From: Lachnoclostridium sp. An118
Lineage (GTDB): Bacteria; Bacillota; Clostridia; Lachnospirales; Lachnospiraceae
Length of the DNA stretch: 64,000 nt
NCBI RefSeq assembly: GCF_002160985.1
Contig: NZ_NFLQ01000011.1
Span: 44,878-108,877 of the forward strand
Direction of reading: 5' to 3'
Below, piece by piece: positions 44,209 to 53,381 of this stretch. Under the pieces are notes generated by a model. The model ran no database searches and had not been told where the DNA came from. It saw only the letters and a list, made by a program, of their open reading frames with translations. A program made the translations under genes and the position numbers. How positions within the stretch are numbered: the stretch's first letter is position 1; every line of letters starts with the position of its first letter.

Positions 44209-44392
44209 AATTTTACCTCCTGTTTTATTTTACATGAAAAATATATGCTTGTAAATGACATATTTGTTGAATGTAATAGAAAAAATTACGAATACAAATG
44301 GAAAACATGTTGATATAAGAACGATATTATGATACGCTTATATTAATAATAGAAATAAGTATTTGGTTTCAAACAAAGATCGGAGGAGTTAA

Positions 44393-45418
44393 ATGAGTAT
44401 TCAAAGTGAGTTCTTAAATTTTTATGAGCGGATAAAGTTAGATTATGAGGTTAATGCCGAATTGGCCGATAAGAGGGATATCCTTTTAGGTATTTTACGG
44501 AATAGTGATAGATTGCCGGGATTTGATGAATATAATCAGGGAAGCTACAGTATGCATTTAGGCATTGAGCCTACTGATGGTCGAGAGTATGATATTGATG
44601 TTGGACTACGATTTAACGCAGATAAAGATGACTATGAACCAATGGAAATTAAAAATATCATAGCGAATATCTTAGACGGTCATACAGATTATGGCGCTAC
44701 CATTAAGAAACCATGTGTTACGGTTACATATAAAAAAGATGGAGAGCCAACTTATCATGTGGATCTTGTGACTTATCTTTATGAGGATCATACAGATAAA
44801 GAAAGTCAATTGTATCTTGCACGTGGTAAGGATAGTAAACCAGAAGAGATTAAATGGGAAAAATCAGACCCAGTCGGTCTAGTAGACTACATTAATCATA
44901 AGATTGATAAAGGGGATGAAAGAGATCAGTTTAGGCGAGTCATTAGATATATCAAACGTTGGAAAAATCGGCGATTCAATAGTCAGGGACATGCAGAACC
45001 GGCTAGTATTGGAATTACTTTAATTGTTGTTGATAATTTTGTGGCTTGTCTAGATGATGATTTAGGTGCACTTTTGGCTGCGGTAAAGAGCATACAGGGT
45101 CTTTTTAAAATCGAAAAGTTTGAAGATGATCGATGGTTGTATCGATTAAAATGTCCTATGCCATCTATTCTAAAGTTTGAGAATAATACGGACGCCTTTG
45201 AAAAAATGACAGATATACAGATGACGGATTTTAAAGAAAAATTAGAAAAACTAATCCGTGATTTAGAGGCAGTCCAAGGTGAAGCAGATGAAATTGAACA
45301 GTGTAAAAAGCTTCAAAGGATATTTGGTGAAGATTTCCATGTGCCAGAAGCTAAAAATATTTCTAAGATACAGCATGACTATATTCCTCCGATAAGTGCA
45401 TCAGGAGTAATGAATTAA
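44393..45418 (+). CDS. CD-NTase, CBASS cyclic-oligonucleotide synthase
   Basis: 341 residues from ATG 44393 after GGAGGAG. Polymerase-beta-like nucleotidyltransferase: Gly50-Ser51 in NQGSYSMHLGI, Asp67 and Asp69 in EYDIDVGLRF, and the third metal Asp124 in YHVDLVTYLY. OAS1-like helices follow (FRRVIRYIKRWKNRR). On phage infection it should make a cyclic di- or trinucleotide that activates the SAVED effector. The C-terminal tail (PPISASGVMN) is flexible, as expected for the residue that Cap2 conjugates. It overlaps the Cap2 gene by one base. Confidence 0.93.
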   Translation: MSIQSEFLNFYERIKLDYEVNAELADKRDILLGILRNSDRLPGFDEYNQGSYSMHLGIEPTDGREYDIDVGLRFNADKDDYEPMEIKNIIANILDGHTDYGATIKKPCVTVTYKKDGEPTYHVDLVTYLYEDHTDKESQLYLARGKDSKPEEIKWEKSDPVGLVDYINHKIDKGDERDQFRRVIRYIKRWKNRRFNSQGHAEPASIGITLIVVDNFVACLDDDLGALLAAVKSIQGLFKIEKFEDDRWLYRLKCPMPSILKFENNTDAFEKMTDIQMTDFKEKLEKLIRDLEAVQGEADEIEQCKKLQRIFGEDFHVPEAKNISKIQHDYIPPISASGVMN

Positions 45419-47136
45419 TGATTGATATTGTTCGTGATATATTATTAGATTTACCAAGTGTTTCTAATATAACTATTCATAAGGATAAGTATATCAGAAG
45501 GCGTACATATCAGTGCGCCTTCAATTGCAATCTTTTAATTCAGGAGAAAGAGGTTGCCGTTATTATTTGTGTTCCAGAAAATTGGGAACAGGAATTAATT
45601 CATATTTTTATTAAAGATATATATAGCCTTCCTTTTATGCCACATATTGAAAAGGATGGTAAACTATGTTTGTTTGATTTGGAAGGCTTATTAATTGAGC
45701 CTGATTTATATGGAATCGTTGCGCAGTGTGTAGAAAGAGCGATAAAGATTCTTTATTCAGGATTTTATGAAGATATATATGAAGAGTTTGTCCGTGAATT
45801 TTCTTCATATTGGAGTTATCTTCCTGATTTAGTTAATATGAAAATATCTATTCCTGATAAAAGAGAATCACAAATTTTAAAATATATATGGGAAATGCCA
45901 AACAGAAGAAAACAAGAGAAATATATCCATTATATACAACGTTGTAAAAATGCATGTATTTATGCTGGACCATCAGAATATTTTCAGTTACAAAGATTAA
46001 AAGGACAACAAAAGAATGGCTTATTTTGTTATATTCAAGCAAAAGATTATGTAATTCCTCCTGATTTTCGTGAGCCACTATCCATCAATTATTGTAACAA
46101 ATTGTTGTCAATAATGTATCCATTAAAAAAAACAGCAGATATTAAAAAGGGATGTAAGTCGCAATTATTAATATTTGATATTATTCAGCCTAATGGTGTA
46201 GAGACATGCATTGCAATTTTTCTAAAAAATGGGAAATTAGCCTTCATGAAAGACGGACGATTTAAGATTCTTTCGGGTAAAAGTAATAAGGTACTCCCAG
46301 TATATGCTGTGCGTGAAGACAAAGCTTTTATAATAAAGAGAACAGATGAAAATCGTTATAATAATAAAAAGATATTGTTAATTGGTTGTGGATCTATTGG
46401 AAGTTATATGTGTAATGAGCTTGTCAAGGCAGGGATTGAAAATATTATAGTTGTAGACATAGATCTACTAAAGGCGGAAAACATATACAGACATTTTCTG
46501 GGAATGGAATATGTTGGACAATATAAGGCGGATGCTCTTTGCAGATATTTTAGTAAAAATATACCTAATTTAAACATCAAGGCAATTGATGGCGATATTA
46601 GAGAACTTATAGAGGAAGAAGAAATTGATTTATCTGAATTTGACTTAATTATATCTGCTACTGGTAATCACAATATTAATAGATGGATAGATAATGAAGT
46701 GCTAAATAGAAAAATAGATACTGTAGTAATATATGAATGGAATGAGCCACTTGATATTGGATGTCATGTAGCAGTGATCTCAGGGAAAAATACTGGGTGT
46801 TATGACAGCTTCTTTAAAAGAAATGAAATAACTGGAGATTTGTACGATGCAGTGGCTTATACTGCTCCCGGTCAAAGGGTATCCAGAAATCTTTCTGGGT
46901 GTGGAGGTTCATATATTCCATACGGATCAAGTGTATCATTAAAAACGGTTGTCGTTGGAATGGACTGCGTTAGACGTGTATTGGATGATAGATATGACGA
47001 TAATTATTTGATTTCTGTGAAGGGAGAAGGATATTATTTTGCTCGGGCGGGTTTAAAAGTATCAAATTTCTATTTGCAACAAAAAAATGAGATTGCCATA
47101 CAACGTTTAAGTGTTTTAGCTGAAGGAAAGAATTAA
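45418..47136 (+). CDS. cap2: Cap2: E2-E1 ubiquitin-transfer-like fusion of CBASS
   Basis: 572 residues. The N-terminal 150 residues form an E2-like domain with probable catalytic Cys84 in EKDGKLCLFDLEG. A linker domain follows, then a ThiF/E1 adenylation domain from about 320: KKILLIGCGSIGSYMCNELV, VVDIDLLKAENIYRHFLG. A Cys-rich loop SGCGGSYIPYGSS follows near 500 and may hold the E1 catalytic Cys. Cap2 attaches the CD-NTase C-terminus to a target, which primes the cyclase. Gene order CD-NTase, Cap2, Cap3 defines type II CBASS. Strongly AT-rich. Confidence 0.93.
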   Translation: MIDIVRDILLDLPSVSNITIHKDKYIRRRTYQCAFNCNLLIQEKEVAVIICVPENWEQELIHIFIKDIYSLPFMPHIEKDGKLCLFDLEGLLIEPDLYGIVAQCVERAIKILYSGFYEDIYEEFVREFSSYWSYLPDLVNMKISIPDKRESQILKYIWEMPNRRKQEKYIHYIQRCKNACIYAGPSEYFQLQRLKGQQKNGLFCYIQAKDYVIPPDFREPLSINYCNKLLSIMYPLKKTADIKKGCKSQLLIFDIIQPNGVETCIAIFLKNGKLAFMKDGRFKILSGKSNKVLPVYAVREDKAFIIKRTDENRYNNKKILLIGCGSIGSYMCNELVKAGIENIIVVDIDLLKAENIYRHFLGMEYVGQYKADALCRYFSKNIPNLNIKAIDGDIRELIEEEEIDLSEFDLIISATGNHNINRWIDNEVLNRKIDTVVIYEWNEPLDIGCHVAVISGKNTGCYDSFFKRNEITGDLYDAVAYTAPGQRVSRNLSGCGGSYIPYGSSVSLKTVVVGMDCVRRVLDDRYDDNYLISVKGEGYYFARAGLKVSNFYLQQKNEIAIQRLSVLAEGKN

Positions 47137-47137
47137 A

Positions 47138-47644
47138 ATGAATATCTTGCATGAAATAGTATTTCACGATGAAAAAAGAGTAATAAAAATAACAAATACC
47201 ATAGTGGATTTGTTATGGAATAAACGCCAGTTAATATATAGTTATCCAGAATCGGGTGGCATATTAATTGGCCGAGAAAATATTACTAATAACAATCTTA
47301 TTATTGAATTTGCCACTTCCCCTATGCCTGAAGATATTCAAAAGCGATCGCGTTTTATTAGAAAAGATAGTGGTCATTTAGAATTTTATCAAAATCTTTA
47401 TAATGAAAATAATGGGATATATAGATATGTTGGAGAATGGCATACACATTCAGAACGCATTCCAGAGTATTCGATGATAGATAAAAAAAATTGGAAAAAA
47501 ATTTTAAAGAATGATAAATGTAATACGATACAGTATCATTTAATTGCAGGATTGGAAGCGGTAAGAATATGGAAAATAAAATCTGGTAGCATAATAAAAC
47601 CACAGTTAATTTGTACACAATTTTGGAGAAACATAATTAAGTAG
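47138..47644 (+). CDS. cap3: Cap3: JAB/MPN isopeptidase of CBASS
   Basis: 168 residues, starting 2 nt after the Cap2 stop. The JAMM metalloprotease motif is complete: Glu38 in PESGGILIGRE, then EWHTHSERIPEYSMID with His102, His104, Ser105 and Asp115. It removes the CD-NTase from its conjugates and so counteracts Cap2. The tight spacing shows operon organisation. Confidence 0.93.
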   Translation: MNILHEIVFHDEKRVIKITNTIVDLLWNKRQLIYSYPESGGILIGRENITNNNLIIEFATSPMPEDIQKRSRFIRKDSGHLEFYQNLYNENNGIYRYVGEWHTHSERIPEYSMIDKKNWKKILKNDKCNTIQYHLIAGLEAVRIWKIKSGSIIKPQLICTQFWRNIIK

Positions 47645-47664
47645 AATGGAAATTAGGAGAAACA

Positions 47665-48687
47665 ATGAAAATGATTAGTAAAATACATAGAATGCCAAAA
47701 ACAATTACAATAATAGGTGTTATTGTATTTGGATGTTTAACGCTGATTGCTTATGGTTTTTCTTCATATATTGATAAAATAGAGGTCGGTGATATTTCAA
47801 ATTGGTATTCGACAGCTAAAAATTTTTATCCAGATATAGCGAATCTATCAAAGTTTAAAGGAAAATGGATTTTTCCAGTAGTTTTCATATTATTAATAGT
47901 CCTTTTATTGCTACAAACTTTTTATAAACAAAAAATATTTCTTATACGACACCAGTCCTTAGCATATGATTTGGCAGATATAGATCCTAAATTTAAACAT
48001 AATTATTATTTAAATGAACACGAATTGCAACAAGTAGGGAGTGTACAAACCGATAAAATCGATAATAAAGCAATAGAAGATATTGATCAAATGGCGTTAG
48101 CAGCACAGAAATCTCAAAAACGAATCGCTTATTATGGAATAGCATACACTCCGTTTGTTTTTCGGCTGGGATATAAAATTGGAGATCAGAATAATGTTAT
48201 TCTATTGCATAAGAAACGAGATAATTCAAAAATATTTGAAGAATGGAATGAAGAGAATACGGGAATCCATATAAATTATGTAGAAGAGCATAATTTGGTC
48301 GATTCAAGAGAAATTATTGTGGCTATTTCTACTTCTTTAAATATACAAGATCACCATTTCAATATATTACATCCTGAAAATAAGCATATATTAAAATTTG
48401 TAACGAATTATATGGGGTTTGATAGTATTGTATCTTATAAAGATGCGGAACAATTGCGAACTATTATTTTGTCAACAATACGGAATATAGTAATAAAGTA
48501 TAATATTAAACGGATTCATATGGTGATTAGCTCATCAGTTGCATTTACCTTCTTTTTGGCTCAAGGATTTAGCCAACAACATGATCCGGAAATAGTGGTG
48601 TATCATTATGAGCAGGGGACATATACGTGGGGGATAAATATGAATCAAATTTCAGAAAGAGCATATATAAAAACCAAAGGTGCATAA
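47665..48687 (+). CDS. CBASS effector with two membrane helices and a SAVED domain (Cap14-like)
   Basis: 340 residues. Two membrane helices: about 13-33 (ITIIGVIVFGCLTLIAYGFS) and 69-88 (WIFPVVFILLIVLLLLQTFY). From about 110 comes a SAVED domain, the nucleotide sensor of CBASS effectors: RIAYYGIAYTPFVFRLGYKI, REIIVAISTSLNI and IKRIHMVISSSVAFTFFLAQ. Binding of the cyclic oligonucleotide is expected to make the protein assemble and breach the inner membrane. It is the last gene of the CBASS operon; ATG 47665 follows TTAGGAGAAAC, and a terminator follows. Confidence 0.88.
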   Translation: MKMISKIHRMPKTITIIGVIVFGCLTLIAYGFSSYIDKIEVGDISNWYSTAKNFYPDIANLSKFKGKWIFPVVFILLIVLLLLQTFYKQKIFLIRHQSLAYDLADIDPKFKHNYYLNEHELQQVGSVQTDKIDNKAIEDIDQMALAAQKSQKRIAYYGIAYTPFVFRLGYKIGDQNNVILLHKKRDNSKIFEEWNEENTGIHINYVEEHNLVDSREIIVAISTSLNIQDHHFNILHPENKHILKFVTNYMGFDSIVSYKDAEQLRTIILSTIRNIVIKYNIKRIHMVISSSVAFTFFLAQGFSQQHDPEIVVYHYEQGTYTWGINMNQISERAYIKTKGA

Positions 48688-48700
48688 GTTGAAAGAGAGT

Positions 48701-48734
48701 TAATCTCGTCATTTGAGAAAAAATGACGAGATTA
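48701..48734 (+). terminator. Terminator of the CBASS operon
   Basis: TAATCTCGTCATTT (48701-48714) pairs perfectly with AAATGACGAGATTA (48721-48734). Another stem, AGCAGATA/TATCTGCT, lies at about 48847-48872 before the AbiE promoter; nothing else is seen in 48735-48890. Confidence 0.8.
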
Positions 48735-48890
48735 AAATATTTGATGACGGTGTTGGCTCATCTATACATATTTTATTATTATTGGAAACTTCTAATTTTA
48801 CTAAATGTAATTGATATGAATTCCCTATAAGAAATAATGAAACAGTAGCAGATAATCTTAAGGAGTATCTGCTATTTTATTGCATAAAAT

Positions 48891-48919
48891 TTGACTTGTA
48901 ACATAAAATAAGTTACAAT
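48891..48919 (+). promoter_or_regulatory. Promoter with overlapping operator of the AbiE-like pair
   Basis: TTGACT (48891-48896), 17-nt spacer, TACAAT (48914-48919). TTGTAAC (48896-48902) and GTTACAA (48912-48918) form a perfect 7-bp inverted repeat with 9-nt centre that covers spacer and -10, a natural site for autorepression by the antitoxin's HTH. Confidence 0.7.
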
Positions 48920-48947
48920 TAAAATATTAAAATTATCAGGTGATGTT

Positions 48948-49892
48948 ATGAAAGAGTTTATTGAAAAAACTTTGCATCAAAAGATAGAAATTACCCCATA
49001 TAAAAAGATCAAAAAGTTTCCGCTGGTGCTTCGGACAAATTATGAGTTTTATCAGATGGAAATCATGGATCAGGTATGTATTTTAGCCAATCCCAAAGAA
49101 AAATTCGGTCTGGCAGCATTACGCAGACAACAAAAGCAGATAGAACGTCTGGCGGGTACGTATTGTGTGCTTTATTTAAACTACCTGAATTATTATTCCA
49201 GGGATAAAATGCTGGAAGAAGGGATCCCTTTTGTCTGGGAAAATCATCAGGTTTATATTCCATTCCTGGGTCTGTTGCTTAAGCAGAATGAGGCGAGGCA
49301 GATAAAGCCCTGTTTAAAAATTTCGTTTCTTGCGCAGAAATTTCTGCTGACAGCTCTTTATGAAGAATGGAATGATCTTACGGTGACCGCGGCTGCAGAA
49401 CGGATAAAGGTTTCTAAAATGTCTGTCACAAGAGTTTTTGACGAGATAGAGAGTCTTGAAATTCCTGTTTTAACAAAAAGAGGACGAAGTCGAAGATATA
49501 TAAAAGCAGGCAGTAAAAAAGAAATATGGGATACGATTAAGCCATTTTTGCGGACTCCGTTGGTGAGAGAATTTTATCTGGAACGAGATCTTTCTAATAT
49601 ATCTATGAAGAGCGGAATATCGGGTCTGGCGGAATTGTCAATGCTGGAGGATAATTCATATCCCACATATGCGGTTACAAAATATGAAATTAGAGAAAAA
49701 GGAATTGATCAGGAAAGGCAGATCCCTCGTGATGAAATACCGGGATGCGTGGTTCAGGAAATAGGATATTGCATTCCTTTTCATCAGGGAAATATCATTG
49801 ATCCGCTGTCTATTTACTTGTTGTTAAAGGATGTGGATGATCCCAGAGTGGAAACTGCCTTAGAGAAAATGCTGGAGGAGTACGTATGGTAA
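48948..49892 (+). CDS. AbiEi-like antitoxin / HTH regulator
   Basis: 314 residues. A helical N-terminal part is followed by a winged HTH near 140-180 (LTVTAAAERIKVSKMSVTRV, then LEIPVLTKRGRSRRYIKAG), and a C-terminal domain resembling the AbiEi regulatory half. It overlaps the next gene by 7 nt. In AbiE-type systems this protein represses its own promoter and counteracts the nucleotidyltransferase toxin (type IV toxin-antitoxin). A perfect inverted repeat overlies the promoter at 48896-48918. Identity rests on layout and partner more than on close motif match. Confidence 0.7.
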   Translation: MKEFIEKTLHQKIEITPYKKIKKFPLVLRTNYEFYQMEIMDQVCILANPKEKFGLAALRRQQKQIERLAGTYCVLYLNYLNYYSRDKMLEEGIPFVWENHQVYIPFLGLLLKQNEARQIKPCLKISFLAQKFLLTALYEEWNDLTVTAAAERIKVSKMSVTRVFDEIESLEIPVLTKRGRSRRYIKAGSKKEIWDTIKPFLRTPLVREFYLERDLSNISMKSGISGLAELSMLEDNSYPTYAVTKYEIREKGIDQERQIPRDEIPGCVVQEIGYCIPFHQGNIIDPLSIYLLLKDVDDPRVETALEKMLEEYVW

Positions 49893-50638
49893 AAGGATTG
49901 GGTATATTTTATGATTACTTTTCAGACTTTACAGATCAGTATGTTTTGATTGGTGGTGCGGCCTGCGATCTTTCTTTTCATAATAATGATCTGGACTTCA
50001 GAGTCACAAAAGATTTGGATATGGTACTTGTAATCGAGGCGCAGACCAAAGAATTTGCACAGAGATTTTGGGAATTTGTGCAAAAAGGAAAGTATCGAAA
50101 TCGTGCCAGAAGCAATGGAAGTCCGCAGTTTTACAGATTTGATAAGCCTGAAGAAACTGGATATCCTGCAATGATAGAACTGTTTTCCAGAGCAAACTGG
50201 GAATTAGAGCCGGAAACAGTGTTGACACCAATTCATATAGATGATTCTGTTTCCAGTCTTTCAGCCATCTTATTGGATGATTCTTATTATGAGCTGCTCT
50301 TAAAGGAGAGGAATATTATAGATGGAATAACGGTATTAAAACCAACCGGGTTAATCGCCTTTAAAGCAAAAGCGTGGCTTGACCTGAATCAAAAACTGGA
50401 GCAGGGAGAACATGTGGATTCCAGAGATATAAAAAAGCACAGAAATGATATTTTAAGAATTGTATCGGAAATGCCATTAGAGTTTTGTGAACTGCCGGAA
50501 AAAGCCAGAAAAGATATGGAAAGTTTTACCCGAACATTAAAAGTTACAAAAGAGGAATTAAAAAATTTAAAGATCACCGGAGTACAGGAAGCAGATATCA
50601 TCAATACTCTGCGAGATATCTTTGGTTTATCGGAATAA
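49886..50638 (+). CDS. AbiEii-like nucleotidyltransferase toxin
   Basis: 250 residues. A nucleotidyltransferase core is visible in YVLIGGAACDLSFH and VTKDLDMVLVIEA, with GG and D-x-D in the positions of the AbiEii/DUF1814 fold, and a later Lys-rich motif LIAFKAKAWLDLNQK. AbiEii toxins use GTP or CTP to modify tRNA and stop growth; the partner upstream is the antitoxin. The overlap with that gene ensures coupled synthesis. The fold is fairly sure; the substrate is unknown. Confidence 0.78.
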   Translation: MVKGLGIFYDYFSDFTDQYVLIGGAACDLSFHNNDLDFRVTKDLDMVLVIEAQTKEFAQRFWEFVQKGKYRNRARSNGSPQFYRFDKPEETGYPAMIELFSRANWELEPETVLTPIHIDDSVSSLSAILLDDSYYELLLKERNIIDGITVLKPTGLIAFKAKAWLDLNQKLEQGEHVDSRDIKKHRNDILRIVSEMPLEFCELPEKARKDMESFTRTLKVTKEELKNLKITGVQEADIINTLRDIFGLSE

Positions 50639-51309
50639 TCTTTGCTATGAGATAATAGAAATTTTTTGATAAAATTCAAATAAAATCTTCGCTTTTTACT
50701 TCTTCTTTGATATAATACATACATGGCAACGCGACGGCAACTGAGGATAAGTAAGTCAGCGCACAATATGAAAATGAGATAAAAGAAATCGGAAAGTTCA
50801 TAAAACTTAAACAAATTTGTTTGAGTTTTGAAGAAAAGAACCGAGTTCGAATAGGAGAGTAAAGCCCACAATCCCAGCATTTGTTCGGGGTGAGGGCTTT
50901 TTCTATAGGTTGATTGTCAAGAAAATGTCCACATACTCTTTTCTGCAAAAAACATATTATGATTTATATATAAATTCGAAAGTGAACTTTACGGAATCTG
51001 TATTTTATCAATTTATTTATTGAAAGTCCGAGAAATATTTTTTTAGAAATGATATATTTGAAAGGGATGAATGAATTTTAGAAAGTGGAGAAGAAATCAT
51101 AATAAAGAATCTCAGAAAATAGAAATCACGGAAATGTGGCAGGTTTGAAATACCAGCTTCTCTGTTATTTACCATAATCCACAATAAAAAAACAGAATGG
51201 AAACTGTTGGTTGACACATTTCAAGGGGGAAATGGTTGTTTGCAACCGTTAGATTTGATATCTTTGAGGTGCTTAAGTAAGAGAACAAGTATCTTAAGGA
51301 GGAGTGAGT
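50639..51309. other. Non-coding region with internal att-core copy (50843-50854)
   Basis: 670 nt without a convincing gene. It holds an exact copy of GAGTTCGAATAG at 50843-50854, followed by a stem AAAGCCC/GGGCTTT with T tail at about 50864-50905. The rest is AT-rich. The core copy marks the old right end of one element or the junction of two tandem insertions at guaA. Confidence 0.65.
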
Positions 51310-52317
51310 ATGATTTTAGCAGATAAAATTACAGATTTGCGAAAAAAGAATGGATGGTCACAGGAAGAACTGGCAAATCAGCTGGGTGTATCTCGTCAAG
51401 CAGTTTCGAAATGGGAAAGTGCGTCATCTATACCAGATTTGGATAAGATAGTTAAAATGAGTATCATTTTTGGAGTTAGTACAGATTATCTGTTAAAGGA
51501 CTCTCTTGAAGCAGGGAGAGATACCGAAGAAATCTTGGGATACAATACAGCAGAGTTGGGAATGGATGAAAAAGCTATACAGATGATTTCTATGGAAACT
51601 GCGAACGTTTATTTGGAGCTTTTGCGAAATATATCTTCCAAGATTGCATTAGGTGTATCCCTTTGCATTTTATCACCAATAATGTTGATTGGTCTTACAG
51701 GGGTGTCGGATAAGAAAGAGGGGATGATTCTTTCTGTGGAAGTTGCAGTGGGTATTGGGATGACAATACTTTTACTTATGGTTGCGGTGGCAGTAGCGAT
51801 CTTTATTATATACGGAAGAAAAATGGAAGTATATGATTTCCTTGAAAAAGAACCGATAGAACTGGCCTATGGAGTAAAGGGATTGGTTGAAAAAGAAAAA
51901 TTGGGGTATGAAGCTGCACATAGCAGAAACCTTGTGTTAGGGATAGTGCTTTGTATTCTTAGTGCAGTACCAATTATGGTGTTGGCTGTATCGGATAAAA
52001 ATGGAATGTTGACAATAGTCGGTGTGAATCTTTGTCTTATCTTAGTGTCAATTGGTGTATATTTACTTGTATCTACCGGGATTGTATATGGCGGATTCCA
52101 GAGATTATTAGAAGAAGGAGACTATACAAGAAGTCAGAAAATTGAAAATAAAAGAAATGATGTAATAGATAAAATATATTGGTGTTCAGTAACTGCAAGT
52201 TATCTTGGGTGGAGTTTTATAACTATGGAATGGGAAAAGACATGGATTGTTTGGCCAATTGCCGGAGTATTTTATGGCGCTGTTGTTGGAATCAGTTCTG
52301 TTATAAGAAAACATTGA
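51310..52317 (+). CDS. XRE regulator with C-terminal membrane domain
   Basis: 335 residues from ATG 51310, with AAGGAGG 7 nt upstream. HTH-XRE at residues 1-65: ITDLRKKNGWSQEELANQLG, VSRQAVSKWESASSIPDLDK. A linker and about four hydrophobic helices follow (LGVSLCILSPIMLIGLTGV, AVGIGMTILLLMVAVAVAIF, LVLGIVLCILSAVPIMVLAV, LVSIGVYLLVSTGIVYGGF). Membrane-bound XRE regulators of this type are common in Firmicutes, often near exporters or stress genes. It is the only intact gene between the core copies at 50843 and 52665. Confidence 0.85.
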   Translation: MILADKITDLRKKNGWSQEELANQLGVSRQAVSKWESASSIPDLDKIVKMSIIFGVSTDYLLKDSLEAGRDTEEILGYNTAELGMDEKAIQMISMETANVYLELLRNISSKIALGVSLCILSPIMLIGLTGVSDKKEGMILSVEVAVGIGMTILLLMVAVAVAIFIIYGRKMEVYDFLEKEPIELAYGVKGLVEKEKLGYEAAHSRNLVLGIVLCILSAVPIMVLAVSDKNGMLTIVGVNLCLILVSIGVYLLVSTGIVYGGFQRLLEEGDYTRSQKIENKRNDVIDKIYWCSVTASYLGWSFITMEWEKTWIVWPIAGVFYGAVVGISSVIRKH

Positions 52318-52394
52318 AATTATAAAGGGTGTATCTATTCCTAACGTATCATTCGGAAAGAATTTTACTGTTTTAATTGTTTTATGTTGACATT

Positions 52395-52535
52395 TTTAAG
52401 TCCCGCACCAATTACTACGAATTTTATATCGAAAAACAGTGGGGCAATAAACTGAAAACTTGCAAGCCACTGGATAAAACTCTATTGGAGTTGAAAAATC
52501 CGGTGGTCGTGAATAAATTGTTTCGAGGTGAATAA
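52395..52535 (+). pseudogene. 3' fragment of an unrecognised gene
   Basis: An open stretch without a start reads FKSRTNYYEFYIEKQWGNKL, then KTCKPLDKTLLELKNPVVVN and ends KLFRGE-stop at 52535. It looks like a true protein C-terminus cut at its 5' end, a relic of a second element between the att cores. Family unknown. Confidence 0.35.
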
Positions 52536-52543
52536 AAAATGGT

Positions 52544-52560
52544 GGCTACATTTTGGCTAC
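52544..52560. repeat. GGCTAC direct repeats at the right end of the guaA element
   Basis: GGCTAC at 52544-52549 and 52555-52560, matching the triple repeat at the integrase end (36343-36383). They lie about 105 nt before the right core. Confidence 0.5.
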
Positions 52561-52664
52561 ATAAATATTATAGACGAAATGGATAGTGCATATAAAATAA
52601 TAAAAATCAGACAAAAAGCGAACTGATAATTCGCATTATTTGTAAGCGTATAAATATAAAAGTG

Positions 52665-52676
52665 GAGTTCGAATAG
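52665..52676. other. attR of the guaA element (GAGTTCGAATAG)
   Basis: Exact copy of the last 12 nt of guaA. The stem AGCCGGGA/TCCCGGCT directly after it (52686-52721) may be the original guaA terminator displaced by the insertion. Confidence 0.85.
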
Positions 52677-52685
52677 TAAACAGGG

Positions 52686-52722
52686 AGCCGGGAGACCGCA
52701 TAAACACTGGGTTTCCCGGCTT
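52686..52722 (+). terminator. Probable native guaA terminator, now 16 kb away
   Basis: AGCCGGGA (52686-52693) pairs with TCCCGGCT (52714-52721), with further ACC/GGG pairs inside. T-tail is short. A second stem AAAGCCG/CGGCTTT with T tail follows at about 52799-52840. Confidence 0.5.
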
Positions 52723-52891
52723 ATCATATGCTCCGTGGTACTATTTTGGAACTAAAATTGCAATGAGTAAAAATGAATAAAGAGATAGAAATGTGCAGAA
52801 AGCCGTTTGTTCTTTTAACTGAGAGCAGGCGGCTTTTTGGCGTTCTATAAATATATGGCTGCCTGCCAAAAGAGAAAGAGAGGAATTATTT

Positions 52892-53245
52892 ATGAAAAAA
52901 ATGAGAAAATCCGCTAGTAATGTGAACAATGCTGTTAATCTGATCTCCGGAGCCTATACCTTGCCCCTGATTGACAAACTGTTTTCCAACAGCCAGAGGA
53001 TTGAGAATATGGATGATGTTTATTTCGCCATAACTGCATTGGTGGATACAGACAGAATCAGCGAGGCGTTCCATATGATAAGAGGATTGTTTGGAATTTC
53101 CGGTATGGAATATCCGCAGGAGATTGCACAGTTGGAAAAATCGGAAGAACTGCAGGAATCTTTTGTGTCGGAATTTATTTTTGATTTTTATGATGTGATA
53201 GAGGATAAGAGGATAGAAACAGAAGAACAGGAAATTCCCGTTTAA
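52892..53245 (+). CDS. Hypothetical protein of conjugative-type elements
   Basis: 117 residues from ATG 52892 after GAGAGGAATT. It is a soluble helical protein (SASNVNNAVNLISGAYTLPL, later MDDVYFAITALVDTDRISEA) with an acidic C-terminus. No known motif. It lies just upstream of ParA on the same strand, where conjugative elements often carry small proteins of unknown role. Confidence 0.6.
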   Translation: MKKMRKSASNVNNAVNLISGAYTLPLIDKLFSNSQRIENMDDVYFAITALVDTDRISEAFHMIRGLFGISGMEYPQEIAQLEKSEELQESFVSEFIFDFYDVIEDKRIETEEQEIPV

Positions 53246-53381
53246 AATGCGGGAATATTACATAGCCGGAAGGTTTTCAATTTGCGAAAATCATCCGGTT
53301 TTTTCATGCCTATTTTTATACATAGTCATTTCCCTACACGGGAAGATGGCTATTAAATTTTCAGGAAAGGAGGGAACCGTT

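Larger units (their letters stand above)
36289..52676. mobile_element. Mobilizable element integrated at the 3' end of guaA (16.4 kb)
   Basis: Bounded by direct repeats GAGTTCGAATAG at 36277-36288 and 52665-52676 (16,388 bp apart). It carries a tyrosine integrase at the guaA-proximal end, XRE and HTH regulators, CHC2 primase, VapE helicase, oriT-like DNA and a MobA/MobL relaxase, and then a cargo of defence genes: lone AAA ATPase, type II CBASS, AbiE-like pair. No type IV secretion genes are present, so it would be mobilised by a helper. An internal core copy at 50843 suggests an earlier tandem insertion. Confidence 0.85.
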
